From an uncultured Pelagibacteraceae bacterium (GTDB lineage Bacteria; Pseudomonadota; Alphaproteobacteria; Pelagibacterales; Pelagibacteraceae): 64,000 nt of DNA. How positions within the stretch are numbered: the first letter of the stretch is position 1; each line of letters opens with the position of its first letter. The translations under genes were made by a program, and so were the position numbers. This document shows positions 48,285-57,946 of the stretch, piece by piece. The stretch spans positions 1-64,000 of the forward strand of contig CACJOS010000003.1 in assembly GCA_902595115.1 (NCBI GenBank), read 5' to 3'. The notes under the pieces are model-generated. The model was given only the letters and a program-made list of their open reading frames with translations. It was not told the origin of the DNA and did not search any database.

Positions 48285-49615
48285 TGGATCCACTAATAAT
48301 AGCATTGATCGTTGCGGTTTTTACTTTGATAGTTCTATTTTCAGGAATCCCAATTGCTTTTGGTTTGAGTTTCGTTTCGATAGCATTACTTGTTTCTTTT
48401 GAAGGTTTCCAAATGTTAGATGTTTTTGCTGAAACATTCTATGCAGGTCTTAATTCCTTCGTATTACTTTCAATACCAATGTTTATTTTAATGGGAATGG
48501 CGGTAGCTAATTCACCAGCAGGTAAAGATTTATATATTGGTTTAGATAGATGGTTATGGAGAGTTCCAGGTGGATTAGTTATTTCTAACATTGGTGCGTG
48601 TTCTATTTTTGCAGCTTTAAGCGGATCAAGCCCAGCAACTTGTGCAGCTATAGGAACAATGGGAATACCCGAAATGCGAAAGAGAGGATATTCAGACCAA
48701 ATTGCTACAGGCACTATTGCAGCTGGAGGAACATTAGGAGTTTTAATTCCACCAAGTATAGTTCTTATTGTTTATGGAATAGCCACTGGTACTTCAATCG
48801 GAAGATTATTTTTATGTGGTTTAATTCCAGGTTTCATGCTAGCGGGCATGTTTGCAATATGGGCATTAATCCATAGTTACTTTATTGATAAAGATGCAGC
48901 TAAAGCTTTAAAGAATAGAAAGCGTCCAACACTAAAAGAAAAACTTGAAGTGCTACCGAGGATTTTTCCTTTTTTAGCAATTATTGCTGGAGTTTTGTAT
49001 GTTTTATATGGAGGAGTAGCCACTCCGTCGGAAGCTTCAGGAGTTGGAGCATTCTTGGTTTTTGTGATGATAGCAGTTGTTTATAAAATTTATCAACCAA
49101 AAAAAATATGGAATATAGTTAAAGTTTCAATGAAAGAAAGTGTAATGATAATGTTCATCATCGCAGCCTCTTATCTTTTTGCATTTACTCTCTCACAACT
49201 TTATGTAACTCAATCTTTAGCTCAGAGCATGGTAGAGTTAAGTTCAAATAAATGGGTTATTTTTATTTTAATAAATATTTTTCTTTTAATAGCTGGTTTC
49301 TTTTTACCTCCTGTTGCAGTAATTGTAATGACCTCAGCAATATTATTGCCAGTAATTACCACTCTTGGCTTTGATCCTTATTGGTTTGCAATAGTATTTA
49401 CAATTAATATGGAGATAGGTTTAATTACTCCACCAGTAGGTCTTAATCTATATATAATTAAAGGTATTACTCCCGATGTTAGCTTGAAAGAAATTTTAAA
49501 AGGATCGGTGCCTTTTATGATAATAATGGCTTTAGCAATTCTAATACTATGTATTTTTCCAGAAATTGTTACGTGGTTACCTGATAAAGTAATGGGTAAA
49601 GCTCTTGGATATTAA
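48284..49615 (+). CDS. dctM: TRAP transporter large permease
   Basis: SGSSPATCAAIGTMGIPEMRKRGY; GGTLGVLIPPSIVLIVYG; TPSEASGVGA. Confidence 0.95.
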   Translation: MDPLIIALIVAVFTLIVLFSGIPIAFGLSFVSIALLVSFEGFQMLDVFAETFYAGLNSFVLLSIPMFILMGMAVANSPAGKDLYIGLDRWLWRVPGGLVISNIGACSIFAALSGSSPATCAAIGTMGIPEMRKRGYSDQIATGTIAAGGTLGVLIPPSIVLIVYGIATGTSIGRLFLCGLIPGFMLAGMFAIWALIHSYFIDKDAAKALKNRKRPTLKEKLEVLPRIFPFLAIIAGVLYVLYGGVATPSEASGVGAFLVFVMIAVVYKIYQPKKIWNIVKVSMKESVMIMFIIAASYLFAFTLSQLYVTQSLAQSMVELSSNKWVIFILINIFLLIAGFFLPPVAVIVMTSAILLPVITTLGFDPYWFAIVFTINMEIGLITPPVGLNLYIIKGITPDVSLKEILKGSVPFMIIMALAILILCIFPEIVTWLPDKVMGKALGY

Positions 49616-50609
49616 AAAAAAAATTAATAGAAAAATTTCAGTTGCTCCAATGATGGATTGTACTGACCGTCATGATAGATATTTCTTAAGACTTATTAGT
49701 AAAAATGTAATGCTTTACACGGAGATGGTTGTTACTAAAGCAGTATTACGTGGTGACAAGCAAAAATTACTGAAGTTTAATGAGTTAGAAAAACCATTAG
49801 CTTTACAAGTGGGTGGTTCTGATAAAAAAGAATTAGCAGAAGTTGCTAAAATTGCCGAAGATTTTGGTTATGATGAGATAAATATAAATTTAGGTTGCCC
49901 AAGTAAAAAAGTTCAAAAAAATTCTTTTGGGGCTTGTTTAATGAAAGAGCCAGATCTTGTATCTGAATGTTTGTCCGAGATGAAAAAATCTTGCAACATT
50001 CCTGTTACAGCCAAAACAAGAATAGGTTTTGATCATACTGAGGAATTTGATTATTTAAATATGTTTGTTAATAAAATGAAACAAACTGGGTGTAAAACTA
50101 TTATTTTACATGCCAGAAAGGCAATTTTAAAAGGCCTTACACCAAAGCAAAACTTGAATATTCCAAAATTAAACTATGGAATGGTTTATGAAATTAAGAA
50201 ATTCAATCCAGATTTAGAAATTATAATTAATGGAGGAATTACTACTACGGATCAGATAAAAAACCATTTAAATTATTGTGATGGTGTGATGATAGGTAGA
50301 GCAATTTACCAAAATCCTTATTTTTTAAAAGATATTGAGAACACGATATTTAATAATTTAAATGTTCCATCGAGAGAAGATATTGTTAAACAAATTCTAG
50401 AATATCTTGAAAAAGAACTTAAAACAGGAACTAGAGTAAATCAAGTAATGAGACATACCGTTGGACTTTATTACGGTCAACCAGGTTCGAAAGAATGGAA
50501 AAAATATTTAAGTGATAATATGATGGCAAGAGATTCTGACTTCCAAAAAGCAAAACATATTATGGACATTGCTCAAAATAATGAAAAAGTAAATCAATTA
50601 ACTGCATAA
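49605..50609 (+). CDS. dusA: tRNA-dihydrouridine(20/20a) synthase
   Basis: VAPMMDCTDRHDRYFLRLI; NLGCPSKKVQKNSFGACLM; IILHARKAILKGLTPKQN; NGGI; MRHTVGLYYGQPGSKEWK. Confidence 0.95.
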   Translation: MDIKKKINRKISVAPMMDCTDRHDRYFLRLISKNVMLYTEMVVTKAVLRGDKQKLLKFNELEKPLALQVGGSDKKELAEVAKIAEDFGYDEININLGCPSKKVQKNSFGACLMKEPDLVSECLSEMKKSCNIPVTAKTRIGFDHTEEFDYLNMFVNKMKQTGCKTIILHARKAILKGLTPKQNLNIPKLNYGMVYEIKKFNPDLEIIINGGITTTDQIKNHLNYCDGVMIGRAIYQNPYFLKDIENTIFNNLNVPSREDIVKQILEYLEKELKTGTRVNQVMRHTVGLYYGQPGSKEWKKYLSDNMMARDSDFQKAKHIMDIAQNNEKVNQLTA

Positions 50610-51445
50610 TGGAAAATATTGATTCAGAGGTAGTAATAAATCTTTTAACAGTATTAGCTATTGCTGCAGCTGTTGCGGGTTTTATGGCAGGATTACTTGG
50701 AGTAGGAGGAGGAATAATAATGGTTCCTGCTCTCTATTACGCATTCAGTGTTCTTGACTTTGATATTGTTACAAGAATGCATTTGTCTGTTGGAACATCT
50801 CTTGCAATAATTATTCCAACTTCAATAATCTCGACAAAAACTCATATGGAATATGATGCGGTAGATTTTAAAATGGTAAAGACTTTTGGTGTTTTAATTG
50901 TCTTGGGTGTTTTGGCCGGAACTTTTTTAGCAGTAAACTTAAAAACTCCAGCATTAGTTTTATTTTTTGCTATTTTTTCATGTTTTGTAGGATTATTTTT
51001 TATTTTCTTAAGAGAAAAACTCGTTGAAAGCCCAAAAAAAATATCAAATACAATTAAAAATATTTCAGGTTTGTTAATTGGGTTTATTTCTGTCCCTTTA
51101 GGAATTGGCGGTGGTTCATTAATGGTACCATTTATGAGAACCTTTGGTTATGATATCAGAAAATCTATAGGAACTGCGGCTGCAGTTGGATTTTTAATAG
51201 CTGTGACAGGTACAACTACAATGATAATAGGCGGAAATATAATTGATAATGTTAATACACCATATAGCGTTGGTTATATAAATCTTTTAGGGTTTGCTGT
51301 ATTTGTACCAGTAACAATGGTTATGGCCAGAATAGGTGCTAAGGTTGTATATAAAATTGACAAAAAATTATTAAGTAGAATATTTGGCTGTTTTTTACTA
51401 ATTGTATCTGCTAGATCGTTTTTCGAATACTTTAGTATAACTTAA
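50609..51445 (+). CDS. TauE/SafE (TSUP) family permease
   Basis: AGFMAGLLGVGGGIIMVPALYY; PLGIGGGSLMVPFMRTFGYDIRKSIGTAA. Confidence 0.9.
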   Translation: MENIDSEVVINLLTVLAIAAAVAGFMAGLLGVGGGIIMVPALYYAFSVLDFDIVTRMHLSVGTSLAIIIPTSIISTKTHMEYDAVDFKMVKTFGVLIVLGVLAGTFLAVNLKTPALVLFFAIFSCFVGLFFIFLREKLVESPKKISNTIKNISGLLIGFISVPLGIGGGSLMVPFMRTFGYDIRKSIGTAAAVGFLIAVTGTTTMIIGGNIIDNVNTPYSVGYINLLGFAVFVPVTMVMARIGAKVVYKIDKKLLSRIFGCFLLIVSARSFFEYFSIT

Positions 51446-51458
51446 TTAAAAGGATTTT

Positions 51459-52292
51459 CTGTCACTAACATACCTCATAAATGAATATTGGTATTTCTTA
51501 TTATTGATAATATTTGCAGCTACTGCGGTTGGTTTTTTTGCAGGATTATTTGGGATCGGAGGCGGTTTAATTTCTGTTCCATGTCTTTTCTTTATTTTTG
51601 AAACATTAAATTTCGATAAAAATTACTTAATGCATTTAACTGTAGGTACAGCATTTACTATTACTATTTTTACATCAACAGTTTCGGTAATGACTCACCA
51701 TAAAAACAAACTAGTAGATTTAAGTGTGGTTAAAACTTTTGGTATATTCGTAGTTATTGGAGTTCTGATTGGTACCACTTTTGCATCTGTTATGAAGACT
51801 AAAATGTTGGTTCTATTTTTCTCAGTTGTTGTGTACGTATTTGGCGCCTATCTGATGTTAGCTCAAGAAAGAATTCGTAAAATTAGGCCAAATTCATCAC
51901 TTTCTCCACGTATTATATTTGGTTTATTATCTGGTTTTATTTCAGCACCAATGGGTATTACTGGTGCAATGATGAATGTTCCAATACTTAGATACTTGGG
52001 ATACCCGATCAGTAAATCTATTGGAAGTGCTGCCGCTATTGGTTTTTTTATATCTTTTACAGGATCCATAGGATTTTTAATTTCTGGATTCTATTTTGAT
52101 GTAAATTTACCTTTTAGCATTGGATTTATTAATATTCCTGCATTTATTTTATTTGTTCCCATTACAAGTTTAATGGCAAGAGTGGGTGCAAATACAGTAT
52201 ATAAAATGAATAAAACAAAAGCTCAAAGATTATTTGGAGTATTTTTATATACAGTTGGTACAATATTTATTTATAGATATTTTAATATCTGA
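51459..52292 (+). CDS. TauE/SafE (TSUP) family permease, second copy (start uncertain: CTG 51459 or TTG 51504)
   Basis: AGLFGIGGGLISVPCLFFIF; PMGITGAMMNVPILRYLGYPISKSIGSAAA; frame open back to 51450 with AAGGA just upstream of CTG. Confidence 0.8.
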   Translation: MSLTYLINEYWYFLLLIIFAATAVGFFAGLFGIGGGLISVPCLFFIFETLNFDKNYLMHLTVGTAFTITIFTSTVSVMTHHKNKLVDLSVVKTFGIFVVIGVLIGTTFASVMKTKMLVLFFSVVVYVFGAYLMLAQERIRKIRPNSSLSPRIIFGLLSGFISAPMGITGAMMNVPILRYLGYPISKSIGSAAAIGFFISFTGSIGFLISGFYFDVNLPFSIGFINIPAFILFVPITSLMARVGANTVYKMNKTKAQRLFGVFLYTVGTIFIYRYFNI

Positions 52293-53738
52293 TTAAATTT
52301 TTTGATCATATTCTCCAATTTTTCCAGTCTCTTGTAGAAGTTTGTCTATAAAATTAAAAATTTCTTTTTTAATTTTATCAGAAGTCGGGCTTTCAGTAAC
52401 AATAACCAACGAAGGTTTATTTGATGATGCTCTAATTAAACCCCAAGAGCCATCATTTAGAGTAAATCTTATTCCATTAACTGTTAAAATATCAACTATT
52501 TCTTGACCTTCTATTTTTATGTTTTTATTTTTTAAATCTTTAATTTTCAAAGTTATATTGTCTATCACGTCATATTTTTCATTATCTTTACAAAATGGAC
52601 CCATGGTTGGGCTTTGATATGTTTTCGGTAAAGCACTGATTAAGTCATCTAAATTTTCATCCTGATTATCTAACAATTTACATACTTGAATTGCCGAGTT
52701 AATTCCATCATCAAACCCATAACCTAGTGGTTTATTAAAAAAGAAATGACCACTCTTTTCAAATCCAGCTATTGCATTATCTTCTTTTACTTTTCTTTTG
52801 ATATACGAGTGTCCAGTTTTCCAATAAATAGTTTCACAATTATTTCTTTTTAAAACATCATCTTTCATAAATAATCCTGTTGATTTAACATCTACAACAA
52901 ACTTTGAATTTTTATGTATATTAGAAATATCTCTTGCAATTAATAGTCCTATTTTATCTGCAAATATTTCATTTCCTTTATTATCAATAACACCAACTCT
53001 ATCGCCATCTCCATCAAATCCAAAACCAACATCTGCTTTATTTTCTCTAACACACTTAGCAATTTCATGGAGCATCTTCATATCCTCAGGATTAGGATTA
53101 TACCTTGGAAAGGTATAATCTAGTTTACAATCTAATTCTATAACATCACAACCTATTCCTCTCAAAATATCAGGTGCAAATATTCCTGCTGTTCCATTAC
53201 CACATGCGGCAACAACTTTTATTTTTTTTTTTATTTTATTTTTAGATAGCTCGCTTATATAAATCTTATTAAAATCTTTAATTTCTTCTAATTTTCCAGA
53301 TCCTTTTAAGAACTTTTCATTCAGAACAATATCTTTTAGATCTGACATTTCCTCCTTACAGTGTGTCAAGCCTTTTTCAATACCCATTTTTATTCCAGTC
53401 CATCCGTTTTCATTATGACTAGCTGTTATCATTGCAACCGCATCTGATTTTAATTTAAATTGAGAAAAATAAACTGTAGGAGAAAGACACAATCCAATAT
53501 CTTTCACATTACATCCAGTAGATAACAATCCTTTTATAAAATTTTTTTTTACTTTTTCGCTATATGATCGATAATCATGTCCCACTATTACAGTTGGATT
53601 TTTTATTTGGGATATAATTTGAGTTCCAAAGCCTTTTCCAACCGACTCGATTCCCAGTTCATTGATGCTTTCAGGGAATAACCATCTTGCATCATATTCT
53701 CTAAAACCTAGAGGATCTATTTTTTTTTGATTAGACAT
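52293..53738 (-). CDS. Phosphomannomutase/phosphoglucomutase
   Basis: MITASHNENGWTGIKMG; VGFGFDGDGDRVGVIDNKG; GFEKSGHFFFNKPLGYGFDDGI. Confidence 0.93.
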   Translation of the reverse strand: MSNQKKIDPLGFREYDARWLFPESINELGIESVGKGFGTQIISQIKNPTVIVGHDYRSYSEKVKKNFIKGLLSTGCNVKDIGLCLSPTVYFSQFKLKSDAVAMITASHNENGWTGIKMGIEKGLTHCKEEMSDLKDIVLNEKFLKGSGKLEEIKDFNKIYISELSKNKIKKKIKVVAACGNGTAGIFAPDILRGIGCDVIELDCKLDYTFPRYNPNPEDMKMLHEIAKCVRENKADVGFGFDGDGDRVGVIDNKGNEIFADKIGLLIARDISNIHKNSKFVVDVKSTGLFMKDDVLKRNNCETIYWKTGHSYIKRKVKEDNAIAGFEKSGHFFFNKPLGYGFDDGINSAIQVCKLLDNQDENLDDLISALPKTYQSPTMGPFCKDNEKYDVIDNITLKIKDLKNKNIKIEGQEIVDILTVNGIRFTLNDGSWGLIRASSNKPSLVIVTESPTSDKIKKEIFNFIDKLLQETGKIGEYDQKI

Positions 53739-53814
53739 GTTGATATTTGTATATTTTTTTTATTTTTTTATTGCTAAAATTTTTACAATGTTCTATATAT
53801 GTTCTGTTGATTTT

Positions 53815-53861
53815 TAATTCATATAGTGTATTAAAGATATCTTCATACAACATATAGTTGT
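53815..53861. promoter_or_regulatory. Candidate tandem NrdR boxes upstream of nrdA
   Basis: ATATAGTGT at 53821 and ACAACATATAGTTGT at 53847-53861; the shared ATATAGT cores are 31 bp apart. Confidence 0.45.
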
Positions 53862-53882
53862 TTAACAAATTTTAAGGGATTT

Positions 53883-55823
53883 ATGAATAAATTAGTGTCT
53901 CAGGCAATAAAGAAAGCTGTCTCAGAATATAGCAATAACAACCAGGAGTTGATTAATAAGGATAAAAGACCCGATCTATTCTCCTTAAACAATAATACTG
54001 AATTATTCCAAAACTCTAAAGGGGTAACCATCAAAATTGACAGATCTAGAGATAGTAATTTAACTGATTTTGGTAAGGCAACTTTGAGCGACAGGTATTT
54101 AGGGGAAAATGAATCATTTCAAGATTTATTTGCAAGAGTAGCAAGTCATTATGCAGATGATAATTTACACGCACAAAGACTTTATAATTATATTAGCCAA
54201 CTTTGGTTTATGCCGGCCACACCAGTTTTATCTAACGGCGGAACATCAAGAGGTCTTCCTATTTCGTGTTTTTTAAATGAAGCAGGAGATAGTCTAAATG
54301 GAATTTTAGATTTATGGAGTGAGAATGTTTGGCTTGCTGCAAGAGGCGGAGGTATTGGAAGTTATTGGGGTAACCTTAGATCTATTGGTGAAAAAATTGG
54401 AAGAGTAGGTAAAACTTCTGGAATAATTCCGTTTATTAAGGTTATGGACTCTTTAACAATGGCAATCAGCCAAGGATCTTTAAGACGAGGATCAGCAGCG
54501 TGTTATTTGCCAATCGATCATCCTGAGATTGAGGAATTTATAGAAATGAGAAGACCAACTGGAGGCGATCCTAACAGGAAAGCATTAAATTTACATCATG
54601 GTGTTTTAGTTTCAGATGCTTTTATGAGAGCAGTAGAAATAGATGAGCAATGGGCGCTCAAAAGTCCAAAAGATGGAGCTGTTCAAGGAACAGTATCAGC
54701 AAGAAATTTATGGATTAGACTTCTAACTGCTAGAATTGAAACTGGAGAACCTTATATAATTTATATTGATACAGTTAATAGAATGATACCACAGCATCAC
54801 AAACTGGCAGGTTTAACGGTTAAAACTTCTAATCTTTGTAGCGAAATAACTTTGCCAACAGGTATTGATAAAGAGGGAAGAGATAGGACAGCAGTTTGTT
54901 GTTTATCATCTCTGAATGTAGAAAAGTATGATGAATGGAAAGATGATGAAAATTTTATTGGTGATGTTATGAGATTTTTAGATAACGTTCTCACAGATTT
55001 CATTGAAAATGCGCCAGAACAGTTTAGTGACGCAACATACTCTGCACTTAAAGAAAGAAGTGTCGGATTGGGTGTTATGGGCCTCCACTCATTTTTTCAA
55101 AAGAAAATGATTCCACTAGAATCTGTTATGAGCAAAGCTTGGAATAAAAAAATATTTGAACACATTCATAAACATGTCGATAAAGCTTCAAAAGACCTAG
55201 CTGAGGAAAGAGGACCATGTCCTGATGCAGCTGAGTATGGGATTAATGAAAGATTTTCAAACAAAACTGCTATTGCTCCAACAGCATCTATCTCTATCAT
55301 TTGCGGCGGAACTTCACCAGGTGTTGAGCCAATAGCTGCTAACAGCTATACTCACAAAACTTTATCAGGGTCTTTTAATGTAAGGAATAGACATTTAAAA
55401 CAAATCCTTGCAAAATATGGTAAAGACAATGATGAGGTTTGGTCGAGCATTACAACTAATCAAGGTTCAGTTTCACACTTAGATTTTTTGACTCAAAATG
55501 AAAAAGATGTATTCAAAACAGCTTTTGAACTTGATCAAAAATGGATAATAGAATTAAGTGCTGACAGAACACCACATATATCACAAGCACAATCAATAAA
55601 CATATTTTTACCTGCAGATGTACATAAAAAAGAGTTACATCAAATTCACTTTCAAGCTTGGAAAAAAGGTTTGAAAAGCTTGTATTATTGTAGGTCAAAA
55701 TCAATTCAACGTGCTGAAAATGTTAATGATGCAAAATCAACCGACATTACAGCCAACGTTTATAAATCAAACAAACAACAAGACGATCAACCAGAATACG
55801 AGGAGTGTTTATCATGTCAGTAA
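53883..55823 (+). CDS. nrdA: Ribonucleoside-diphosphate reductase alpha subunit
   Basis: ATPVLSNGGTSRGLPISCFLNE; NLCSEI; APTASISIICGGTSPGVEP; C-terminal CLSCQ. Confidence 0.95.
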   Translation: MNKLVSQAIKKAVSEYSNNNQELINKDKRPDLFSLNNNTELFQNSKGVTIKIDRSRDSNLTDFGKATLSDRYLGENESFQDLFARVASHYADDNLHAQRLYNYISQLWFMPATPVLSNGGTSRGLPISCFLNEAGDSLNGILDLWSENVWLAARGGGIGSYWGNLRSIGEKIGRVGKTSGIIPFIKVMDSLTMAISQGSLRRGSAACYLPIDHPEIEEFIEMRRPTGGDPNRKALNLHHGVLVSDAFMRAVEIDEQWALKSPKDGAVQGTVSARNLWIRLLTARIETGEPYIIYIDTVNRMIPQHHKLAGLTVKTSNLCSEITLPTGIDKEGRDRTAVCCLSSLNVEKYDEWKDDENFIGDVMRFLDNVLTDFIENAPEQFSDATYSALKERSVGLGVMGLHSFFQKKMIPLESVMSKAWNKKIFEHIHKHVDKASKDLAEERGPCPDAAEYGINERFSNKTAIAPTASISIICGGTSPGVEPIAANSYTHKTLSGSFNVRNRHLKQILAKYGKDNDEVWSSITTNQGSVSHLDFLTQNEKDVFKTAFELDQKWIIELSADRTPHISQAQSINIFLPADVHKKELHQIHFQAWKKGLKSLYYCRSKSIQRAENVNDAKSTDITANVYKSNKQQDDQPEYEECLSCQ

Positions 55824-56821
55824 TTAAACAAGAAAAAAAAGAAATTATTCAACCAAAAAAAATGGGTCTTCTAGTAGAGAACCCAGTATATAAGCCATTT
55901 AGATATCCATGGTGTTATGATGCATGGCTAACACAACAAAGAATTCACTGGCTTCCAGAGGAAGTGCCTTTAGGTGATGATGTGAGAGATTGGCAAAAAA
56001 ACTTATCTCAAGCTGAAAAGAATTTATTAACACAGATTTTTAGATTTTTCACTCAAGCAGATGTTGAGGTAAACAACTGTTATCTAAGACATTACACAAC
56101 AGTTTTTAAACCAACAGAAGTATTAATGATGATGACTGCTTTTGCAGCAATGGAAACAGTTCATATCGCTGCCTACTCACATTTATTAGATACAATTGGA
56201 ATGCCGGAGTCAGAATACTCTGCATTTATGAAATATAAAGAGATGAAAGATAAGTACGATTATATGCAAAACTTTAATGTGAATTCAAAAGAAGATATCG
56301 CAAAAACTGTTGCTGTGTTTAGTGCTTTTACTGAAGGGCTTCAATTGTTTGCTAGTTTTGCAATTCTTTTAAATTTCCCGAGATTTAATAAAATGAAAGG
56401 AATGGGTCAGATTGTGACTTGGTCAGTCAGAGATGAAACACTTCACTGCAATTCCATGATTAGAGTGTTTAAAGAATTTATAAAAGAAAATCCTGAAGTT
56501 TGGACACCTCAACTTAAGAAAGAGTTGTATGAGGCTTGCAGAACAATTATCGAGCATGAGGATGCATTTATTGATCTAGCATTTGAAATGGGACCTATGC
56601 AAGGACTTACTGCTCAAGAAGTAAAAGACTACATCAGGTTTATTGGAAATAGAAGATTATCTCAATTAGGATTAGAACCAATTTACAAAGTTGATAAAAA
56701 TCCTCTTACTTGGTTAGACACAATGCTAAATGCTGTTGAGCACATGAACTTCTTTGAAGGAAGAGCAACAGAATATTCTAAAGCGTCAACAAGAGGAAAT
56801 TGGACAGAAGCTTTTAGTTAA
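55814..56821 (+). CDS. nrdB: Ribonucleoside-diphosphate reductase beta subunit
   Basis: ORF from 55805 (GTG); ATG 55814 with AGGAG upstream; FAAMETVHIAAYSHLL, FTEGLQLFASF, WSVRDETLHCNSM metal/radical motifs. Confidence 0.95.
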   Translation: MSVIKQEKKEIIQPKKMGLLVENPVYKPFRYPWCYDAWLTQQRIHWLPEEVPLGDDVRDWQKNLSQAEKNLLTQIFRFFTQADVEVNNCYLRHYTTVFKPTEVLMMMTAFAAMETVHIAAYSHLLDTIGMPESEYSAFMKYKEMKDKYDYMQNFNVNSKEDIAKTVAVFSAFTEGLQLFASFAILLNFPRFNKMKGMGQIVTWSVRDETLHCNSMIRVFKEFIKENPEVWTPQLKKELYEACRTIIEHEDAFIDLAFEMGPMQGLTAQEVKDYIRFIGNRRLSQLGLEPIYKVDKNPLTWLDTMLNAVEHMNFFEGRATEYSKASTRGNWTEAFS

Positions 56822-57946
56822 TTATCGATTATTGATTGATAAGACCTGCCTGTGCTTATTACCATTGTAAGCAGCTAAGGGTCTTATAAGTTTGTTAGTA
56901 GAATGTTGTTCAATTATATGCGCAGACCATCCGGTAATTCTTGAAATTACAAAAATTGGTGTAAAGAAATCAGTATCAAACCCCATTAAATGGTAGGTAG
57001 GTCCTGTTGGATAATCCACGTTTGGATGAATATTTTTTCTATCAATCATAACTTTTTCTACAATGTCATATATTTTTTCAAACTTTTTATCTTTTTTAAT
57101 ATTTGCAACTTTTCCAAAATATTTTCTCATTGTAGGTACCCTTGAGTCTCCACTTTTATAAACTCTATGACCAAATCCCATAACAACTTCTTTTTTATCT
57201 AAAGCGTTGTTGATCCATTTAAGTGCATTTTCAGGTTTCTTTATTTTATTCATCATATGCATTACTTCTTCATTTGCACCTCCATGAAGTGGTCCTTTTA
57301 AACTTGCGATAGCCCCAGTTATTGCTCCATGTATATCAGACAAACTGCTTGTAATAGTTCTTGCTGTAAAGGTTGAAACATTAAAACTATGTTCAGCGTA
57401 TAGTATTAAAGATACGTCAAATGCTTTTACAATTTCATTTTTTGGAACTTTTCCAAAGCACATATGAAAAAAATTTTCAGCAAACGACAAATTTTTCTTT
57501 GGTGGTATTATTTTTTTCCCTTTTCTCAGTCTGTAAAATGCAGCTAATGCCACAGGAGTTTTTGCGAATATTCTCATAGCTTTTCTATAATTTGCTTGAG
57601 GTGAGTTATCTGAAGTTTCTTTATCTTCTAGACCCATGACGCTAACAGCTGTTCTTGCAACATCCATAGGATGGGATTTTTTAGGCATTTCTTTTATTAC
57701 ATTTAAAAGTGTTTTAGAAAGTTTTCTCTCATTTCTCTCTTGTTTTACAAACTTTTGTAATTGATTTTTGTTTGGTAATTCCCCATTTAAAATTAGATAT
57801 GCTACTTCTTCAAAATCACAATTAGCGCAGAGATCCTGAGCCGCGTAACCCCTGTAAGTGAGAGAATTAATTTCAGGCATAACTTTTGAGATTGAGGTTT
57901 CATCAACTGTTACGCCCATTAAACCTTTTTTAATATCATCACTCAT
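56822..57946 (-). CDS. prpC: 2-methylcitrate synthase/citrate synthase
   Basis: SLTYRGYAAQDLC; AEHSFNVSTFTARTITSSLSDIHGAITGAIASLKGPLHGGANE; GFGHRVYKSGDSR. Confidence 0.9.
   Translation of the reverse strand: MSDDIKKGLMGVTVDETSISKVMPEINSLTYRGYAAQDLCANCDFEEVAYLILNGELPNKNQLQKFVKQERNERKLSKTLLNVIKEMPKKSHPMDVARTAVSVMGLEDKETSDNSPQANYRKAMRIFAKTPVALAAFYRLRKGKKIIPPKKNLSFAENFFHMCFGKVPKNEIVKAFDVSLILYAEHSFNVSTFTARTITSSLSDIHGAITGAIASLKGPLHGGANEEVMHMMNKIKKPENALKWINNALDKKEVVMGFGHRVYKSGDSRVPTMRKYFGKVANIKKDKKFEKIYDIVEKVMIDRKNIHPNVDYPTGPTYHLMGFDTDFFTPIFVISRITGWSAHIIEQHSTNKLIRPLAAYNGNKHRQVLSINNR

Noticed and set aside
48598-48876. ORF 48598..48876 (+) and 48439..48714 (-)
   Set aside because: Alternative frames within dctM, a well-conserved gene.
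53786-53806. TGTTCTATATATGTTCTG direct repeat upstream of nrdA
   Set aside because: Short, AT-rich, and partly explained as a promoter -10 region; not strong enough for a separate claim.
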